From: Rodentolepis nana
Taxonomy: Eukaryota > Platyhelminthes > Cestoda > Cyclophyllidea > Hymenolepididae
Assembly: GCA_900617975.1 (NCBI GenBank)
Contig: UZAE01012485.1
Span: 12,098-24,886 of the forward strand
DNA length: 12,789 nt
Direction of reading: 5' to 3'
Position numbers and translations under genes: made by a program. Below the pieces are notes generated by a model that saw only the letters and a program-made list of their open reading frames with translations, did no database searches and was not told the DNA's origin. Positions 1 through 7,400 of this stretch are shown piece by piece. How positions within the stretch are numbered: position 1 is the first letter of the stretch; each line of letters opens with the position of its first letter.

Positions 1-1265
1 ATGCAAAAAGTTCTAATTAGGAAGTTGTATGATTTTCAATGCCTCTACTATTATCCCGGCGTAGTTGGTAGTGTTGCGTCCATTTTGTTTGGAGGGAGTT
101 CAGTGTAGCGAGAATCGAGGTCACCAAATAGGGGAATTATGACATTTCAGGAGCTGATGGACCCGGATAAAATTGTGGAGGGTGTGACGATTGCTGGAAG
201 ATAAAAGGCAGCAAACAGCAGTTCCCAATGCCAGGACATGATGAGTTGCGTAGGTCAAAATGTGCCGGGTAAATCACGACGAGGGTTCCAGAGATGAATA
301 GGGACATGAGTACAATATGTGACAAGTGTGCGTGTGCGTGTAGAAATGTAAACACAGTTGATTGAACCACTTATGCAAGCAGTGCAAGTGTACTTATAGA
401 AAGAAAAGAATACATTTTGGTAAATTCGTCTAAGCATGACAGATATGGGACGGCACACATTCATAAAGGATGCGAGTAAAGGCACATTTTTTGGAAAATG
501 CGTGGAGTCTATTTTTAGGCCACTTTTGTGCGAATATCTCGCTTTTAACCCTATTTTGTTTCAGTAAGTAAATGAGTTCAAGAGGGTGTTATAAAAATCG
601 ATTGAGATTGTGTGAGTTGACACTGTGCACTTGCCACATTTTGCATTTCAGTAAGGTGTAAATCAATATCGTTCCTTATTCTAGACGCTTTAAAATACTA
701 GAATTAAATTACAGTAGGGCGTAAAAGTTTGCACTGAAATCGACCAACATATTTCCATTCAATGGTTGAAAATCAATCGTTGAGCCTCGTGATATTTTTT
801 ATGTAGTGCTGTGCCTTTAATTAATGAATAAAATTTTCACAAATATAAAAGGAATTTATCAAGCCAATCAAAGTTGTCCATCGTGCTACTTGATCCACCA
901 TGTTTTCCTATCCTCAAGTGGAATATTCCAAGTTTAAGATCACGTTCTGCTGATATGAGTGCCTTAGGGCTCTGGCAAATCTATATGATTTCTCAAAACG
1001 CGAGATAAGCAATTAACAAAGATGTATTATGGAAATTGTATGACTCCGGCCAGATCATCCTCACTTTGCTGAAATCCTGTTGTAAGAATTTGGACTTTCA
1101 TTCCCTACCTGCTAAGCGACGTCGTAATAGCGCTTGACATAGGAAGACCTCTTGATAATAAGCTCACGTTTTGCCTCCAATATTTCTAATCAACAGGTGT
1201 CGAGTCTGTGATCTGTAACTTCTCCGACCTCTTAAATGCTGATTATTATTATTATTGAATTTTAG
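1..1265. other. Non-coding, probably an intron upstream of RABGAP1 exon a
   Basis: I searched for the rest of the PTB domain, which should end just before residue ASKIIGY, and found no credible exon. There are AT-rich sequence, short GT-rich runs (about 325-343) and an (ATT)5 microsatellite at 1242-1256 that runs into the acceptor of exon a. Two minus-strand open frames at 137-485 have no family features and look like chance. The stretch is best read as the 3' part of an intron longer than 1.2 kb. Confidence 0.65.
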
Positions 1266-1447
1266 GCCTCTAAAATCATCGGCTACATTGACGCCCTGAT
1301 AAGTCGAGCAGGTGCTTCCACAAACCCCACCATCTCAAATCTTGCATCAGTCCCTTCTATCTCCACAACCGGCATTAACGGTGCTCCAGCATTTCCAACA
1401 TGGATGATCACTAAAATCCCATCTTGTCCATCTAATTACAGTGTCTG
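1266..1447 (+). CDS. RABGAP1: RABGAP1 exon a (end of PTB domain, linker to DUF3694)
   Basis: The acceptor is GAATTTTAG, just after an ATT microsatellite; the donor is a perfect GTAAGT. It is read in phase 0 from GCC. The first residues (ASKIIGYIDAL) fit the last helix of the PTB domain, which in vertebrates reads like AVSRILYSFATAF. A Ser/Thr/Pro/Ala-rich linker follows, with little similarity to other animals. It ends two bases into a Cys codon, completed by the next exon. It is the weakest of the exons by homology but has good splice sites and a compatible phase. Confidence 0.78.
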
Positions 1448-4400
1448 GTAAGTTCTTCCTTTTGTGTCTGAAGAAGTATAGTGAGTTAACGTAAATCAAT
1501 TACACACACACAGGAATGTATAGAGCTGCAGAACAACGTATTGGCATATGTGGGTGATGCGGCGGTCTATATGATTATTTGATAACACTCTAGGAATCAT
1601 GCTCTAAATTAGCACTTATTAAAGAGCATATTGTTATGTAGGGTAGGAGTGTGAGTAAAGGGCTGAATAGAATCTATAAGAACATGCGTGGTAGATAGGT
1701 AGGTGGGTGGGTGGGTCAGAGCACTTTCAACTGCACAAAAGTGTGAGGAAGTGTCATTCTTGCCACTATCCTCTACCCTAGCTTGGCATCGTGTGGTTGA
1801 ATAGATATGCTGTTAGGACTTCTCATTTGTCTACCCTCCTACTTAGGCCTCCTCTTCATATCAATCATCTCACCTCACCGAATACTTATTGGGGTCAGCC
1901 ATTCTAAAATTCTGAACACTTGACTAGTTTGACTGCAAATTCAAAGTTATTTTCAAATCACCAATTTACTTTGTTTTGCTCCCACTAAATTGTACTTCTG
2001 TGGCTTAACAAGTGGAGTATATTTTGCTGAAGTACATTCCTCTCCTGGTGAAACACCTTCACCGAATAGGTGTATACGCCCAACCCTATGTGATCTACAG
2101 GTGGAGATGGAGAATACCCACCTGATTTGGTATTCAGCCCCAAAAGCAACGACGGAAGCCCAGAGATACCGGGAGGCCAGAAGTCAACGAATGGGCAACA
2201 GTTAACTATCCTAAAGCATATATATATATGTTTACATGTCCCTCCCCCCTCCCCCTTGTGAAGGTCGAAGTCAACTAAGGGGCTAATGATAGATGTCATA
2301 ACGCTTGCCATTTGATATAATAGCAATGATAACATTCCTCTCTCTCTCTCTCTCGTTTATTCCTCCTGTTTCTTCTCTTATGATTCAGTCTCCGTTTGCA
2401 CATCGATATTCGTGAAGTCGACACTAAGTCCCTCCTCGGTAGTACCTCCGTTCCAAAGGAGAAGTCAAACCTCTTCAAATTCCGTTGTAATCAGGACAAG
2501 GTCCTCGTTATCGGTGTTAGTCAACCAGATGAAAGCCCAGCTGTTCCACCCCTTCGGGTTATAAAGTAATTTACTCTTACTTAAATCCAACTTCAGTAGT
2601 TTATGCAAATCGCTCACTTCTCTGCATTCTTTCAAGGTGCTTGAGTCTTGGATTGGCCTACGGTCGCTTTGTCAACGCAAATGATATTACAGAACTCGCT
2701 TCCAATTCCGGTTCGTTGCCTAGCGATGAAGCTATGAGTCTTCTTCCTGACGCTTCTGTCTTCGTCACTAAGACACACTGGTCACCAAAAGCCCCCCAGT
2801 TTATCGATCTTAACACTATCACAGATCGAGGCTAGTTGTCATTTTTATCTATATTTTAGTGGGAATTTTATTACGGCAAAATTTACTATGCTTGTTTTGT
2901 TCACTTTTTAGATAGATTTGTGTTTTTCACGGTTGTCTGTGACTTACTTCTGGAGTCGTTGACTGGTCCAGTTCGTTTGGGTTGTGTTTGTCGAGCCAAG
3001 ATCCTTCAAAAGGATCATTCTTTTTGGATATCCCCTCAGAGAAAGCCCTATTCAGAAGACTATAAATTAAAATTGGTTGAGGTAGCTTTTAAAAATTCTA
3101 TTTTAGTGGATCCTTCTTTGGGTTGCAAATGTTAAACTTGTAATATACACTATCTTTCAGATGACGGATGAAAGCAAACGTTGGATTATAATGAATCGTT
3201 TCTCGCTTCATTCTGTCTCCTCAAATTTCTCTGATGTGATTCATTCCCTATCTTCTCAAACCGTCGATCCAACCTTTAAACCCACCTCACCGACTAATGG
3301 AGATTCAGGATCGGTGAAAGATGACTCCATTTCGGCAGAAATCGATCCAGGAGATGATGGAACAGACGACGATGAACCGTTGATGAGTGGAAATGGTGGA
3401 GAAGACCTCAAAATAATCACAGATGATGATGCGTTCGTTGCTTGGGGCGACCTGGTAACAGAATGGCGAGAGTGGAATAAGGGCTCGGGTAAGAATGCCC
3501 TTTCTCTTCCTCCACATCCCTCCGCGAAGACTGTCGTTACTCAAAGTGGTGCTGAATGTCTTCCAAATGGTGCTCTGGGTCGTCGAATACGTCAGCTTGT
3601 CCGGCTAGGTATTCCGGACACCCTGCGACCAGAAATCTGGCATAGAATGACAGGCTATCAGGCCGTCGACCAGGGGCTGGCTGAAGTTTATCGAATTATG
3701 TTGACGAAGCCTTGTGAACTTGACGAAGCTATTCAAAAAGACTTACCACGAACTCTGCCGGCGCATAATTTTTTTCAGGAAAAGACTGGTCAAGAAGTTT
3801 TATTCCAGTTGATTCGAGCCTACGCTCTATATGATGAACCCGTTGGCTATTGCCAGGGAATTTCGTTTATCGCGGCTGCTCTACTACTTCATGTACTTAA
3901 TTACTACTGAATTGGGTTTTATAAGTAGAATGGGTGTGCGTGTGTAAGTTTCAATCTGCTTTTCTTTTGCCGTTTTAGTTGCCTGAGGAACAGGCCTTCT
4001 GCTTGTTGGTGAAGATAATGTCCAACTATGGTATAAGAATGATGTTTTTAAATAACTGTGAAGGATTGCTCCGTTGTCTCCATCAGCTTGATCGGCTAAT
4101 TGAGGTTCGCTTTTATTATCATTTAAAAGTTCATTGTAAAGTGGGAATTATTTTGATCCATTTTTGAATGATTGGTTGTCATTGGGGAGTTTTCTTCCAT
4201 TCTTTCTATCCAAGTCCACCTGGTTCACTCTGCTTTTAGCCAAATTTGAGTCGATAGAATTGCGAATCCTCCACTCAGTCCAAAAGCAATCATTCGGGCG
4301 CAAAAGGATTGTCTCGGGACTTCGCGGACAGCTGAAAAGCCGATTTAAGAAGGCGTTTGTCAATTTGACTGACTAGTGCAAACAACATCTCCGGCTGGAT

Positions 4401-7400
4401 AAAACGAATGAATCTTGAAGTGAGGTAGAAAGAGGCGCTTCTAGCTCCTGGGGGGGGGGGGCTTCACGGAATAGATGGCAGGCAAACCGATTAATAATTC
4501 TCACTCTCATTCGGGGGGGGGGGGAATATTGTTGAAGGGTTTCATTATTGCCTCCTATCAGGGTATATTTCAAACCCCATTCTAGACGTGCCCCTAAAGT
4601 AGCATTACTGGCGGCGTTACTACAATCTCAGCTGAACCAGTAATAGTTATATCTTAATCACTACGCCTTTTCATATAATTAACGAACAATGACTAAGTCA
4701 CCTTCGTAATCACTACAACTATCCTGAGGGACACGGCGACCGCGTTTAGTGTTGTTTACATAAATTCAGTTAATGTATATACGCTGTGGGGCTCATATTT
4801 ATCCTTGTTACCTACCCTTTGGTAAAGTTTTTAGTAATTGGCTAGATCTTACTTTTTTGAATGCTCTCATTATGTAGGATCAAGTCCCTGACGTTTACCG
4901 AGCTTTCTCGGAACTAGGAATCAAGTCTCATATGTACGCCAGTCAGTGGTTCCTTACTCTCTTCACCGCCAAGTTTCCTCTCAACTTTGTCTTTCGCATT
5001 TTCGATATCTTCCTCGTCGAGGTAAGCGAATACATCTGTTCCGATTCGCCTCGCTTTTCAAACCGCGACCCATTGGAATTATTGACTGCCTTCTTTGTTA
5101 CTTTAGGGTCTTCTCTTCATATTCAAAGTCATGATAGCCTTCCTGAAAATCTCTCGCAATTATCTCCTAGGCTTGGACTTTGAGGGCACTCTCAAATACT
5201 TCCGTATAACCCTTCCCAAACGCTTCCGATCCAACGAAGCTTGTGATGAATTCATCTCCACGGCCTGTTCCATAAAGGTAAGCTCTTTTTACCGGAATAT
5301 TTAATTCTGAAGTCCCTATGATTGGTTCTTCGATTTGAGGTGGGGGGAATTAACATCTCGTCAAGACGCAGGCCTTTCTCATCGAATCTTGCTTGCAGTT
5401 TTTCTTTACCTCATATTGCTAAATAAAGCATTTACTTTGACAAACCTGCTAAGTAAACATTTCATGCAACTTGAAGTATTTTTTCTGCGAGTGGCCCCTA
5501 ATGTCTTATTTATTTCAAATGTCTGGTGTTTTGGTTGTTATCATTAGCCCTTTAGCAGACTTCGGACTTCACAGAGGAAAGGAACATCATAGCGGGAAAA
5601 ATTCGAGTGAGGGGAAATAAGAGTGTTTCACAGATGTAAAGAGACAGATGGAGATAAACGAGTATTGTTGAAGTGGTCGGATTTGACATATAGTGAGGTC
5701 ATGGTAGTTAGAAATCAGAGGTCAACTGCTGGCTAATAGACTTTTTTGCCGTATGAGTGTACGTTGCCCAAGGTGCATCGCGTGGAAGTAAGTCTATCGC
5801 GCGCCCCGGCCCCCTTATTGTAGGTTGCTGTTGTTTGAGTTTAACGTTTGAATATTGCTACTTAAATATTTAAAGTAGTGTTTTAACGACAGATTAGTGG
5901 TAGACAGTTGATTCGATACGGTCGAGACTTCGAAAAGCAACGCGAAGTGGACGCCAAGGCGAATTCGGAGTCAGCGGCGCTGGTGAGGGAACTGAATCGC
6001 CTTCGGGAGGAGTGCGGTCGTTTGGACAAGGAGAATGGCGACCTTGCCGGCAATCTAATGGCCCATAAAACTGATATGCAGTCGACAATCGATCGGGTGA
6101 GTCTCTTCTTTACTTACACCAGCGTTATTCTACTATCTGTGTTTATATCGCGGTATTTTTGCTTATACGTCATGATATTTCTATGCACTTTGACATATCT
6201 ACTGCAATCGCATTTACTCATATTTTATGGAGCTGCAAGATCGTCTTGCATAATTAACTCAGATATTGGGCTATGCCTATACAACTAATTATGCAACAAT
6301 AAATAATTAAACTATTCCTCAAACAATGTGACATGGAGAGCACAATTATATGTACTTATAGGTGATGATGGCCAATTTCGATCTCGAAATGGAAACAGTA
6401 CTTCGTGCACGTTGAAGAAAAGGGAAGACCAAGACACATTAAGATTTTTTTTATTAGAAATGGTTAACTTTTTAAAATGTTACCTTACTGTGAGATTCGC
6501 CATTTGGTTTATTTGTTGGTTTAATGCGGATCGATTCTGGATAGAGGCGTTTGACTTTGTCTTTTTAACAGCAATTTCTTTTACAAATGTCTTTAGCTTG
6601 AAGACGAAGTAGAGAATTTGAGACAGGAGTTGAGGAATACTCAGTACGAATTGAAGGAGAGGGAGGAGGAATGTGCTCTTCTCGAGCGTGATTCCTCTCT
6701 CGTGAAAGAAATGCTACGCAAGGCTCTGAGCAGTGACCAGGCCAAAGGCGACTTACTCTCTAAGTATCAAACTGCCAATGCCAATCTCTCAGCCCGTCTG
6801 GAAAAAGAGCAAAACACAGCTTCTCAAAAACTCTCCCAAATTGTGGTCGAGGCTGTTCTAGGCTGCAATGGAGAGTGTAGACGCGTTCTTGATGAGCGTT
6901 CCCCTGGCTGGGCCAGTCAGTCCGCTTGTATCACATCAAATGGCGATGATATGGAGGAATTAGTGACTCTTCGGAGTAGGGTGAGTTTCCCCCCAAAATA
7001 AACCATATTTAAATATTTATTCATATCGAATTGCAGGCTTTATGATAGTTATCATTAGCCCTTTAGTTGATTTCGGGCTTCACAGAGAGGAGGAACGGGC
7101 AAAGTCACAAAAGTTCAAGAGTTTGGGAGGTGGGGGGGGGGGGGGGGGGGGGGTGTAACAGAAGAGTGATTCATAGATGTAAAAGGGCCAGACAGTCACA
7201 AAGGTAGAGAAAAATGTTAGGTTAGGTGGGTACTGTGGTAGTGGTGGAATATGACAGACAGTGGGTTCATGGTAGTATGAAGTAGGAAGTCAACTTTCGG
7301 TTAATAGACTTTTTTGCCGTATGAGTATAGGTTGCCAAAGATGCACCACGTGGAGGTAAGTCTATCGCACACCCCTTTGTTTATGACATAACGTAGAGGT

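Noticed and set aside
551..663. Two similar TTTCAGTAAG motifs about 80 nt apart that look like joined acceptor and donor sites (recursive splice site or micro-exon)
   Set aside because: The motif is CAG-TAAG, lacking the AG|GT join needed for recursive splicing. No frame between them continues the PTB domain.
4932..5183. Separate 83-codon and 62-codon genes over exons g and h
   Set aside because: They overlap RABGAP1 exons. One is the exon g frame read through intron 7, the other a shifted shadow.
5506..5807. Repeat as a MITE or solo LTR
   Set aside because: The ends are not inverted repeats of each other, one end is A-rich, and the clear duplication in copy E is 14 bp rather than the 2-10 bp usual for those classes.
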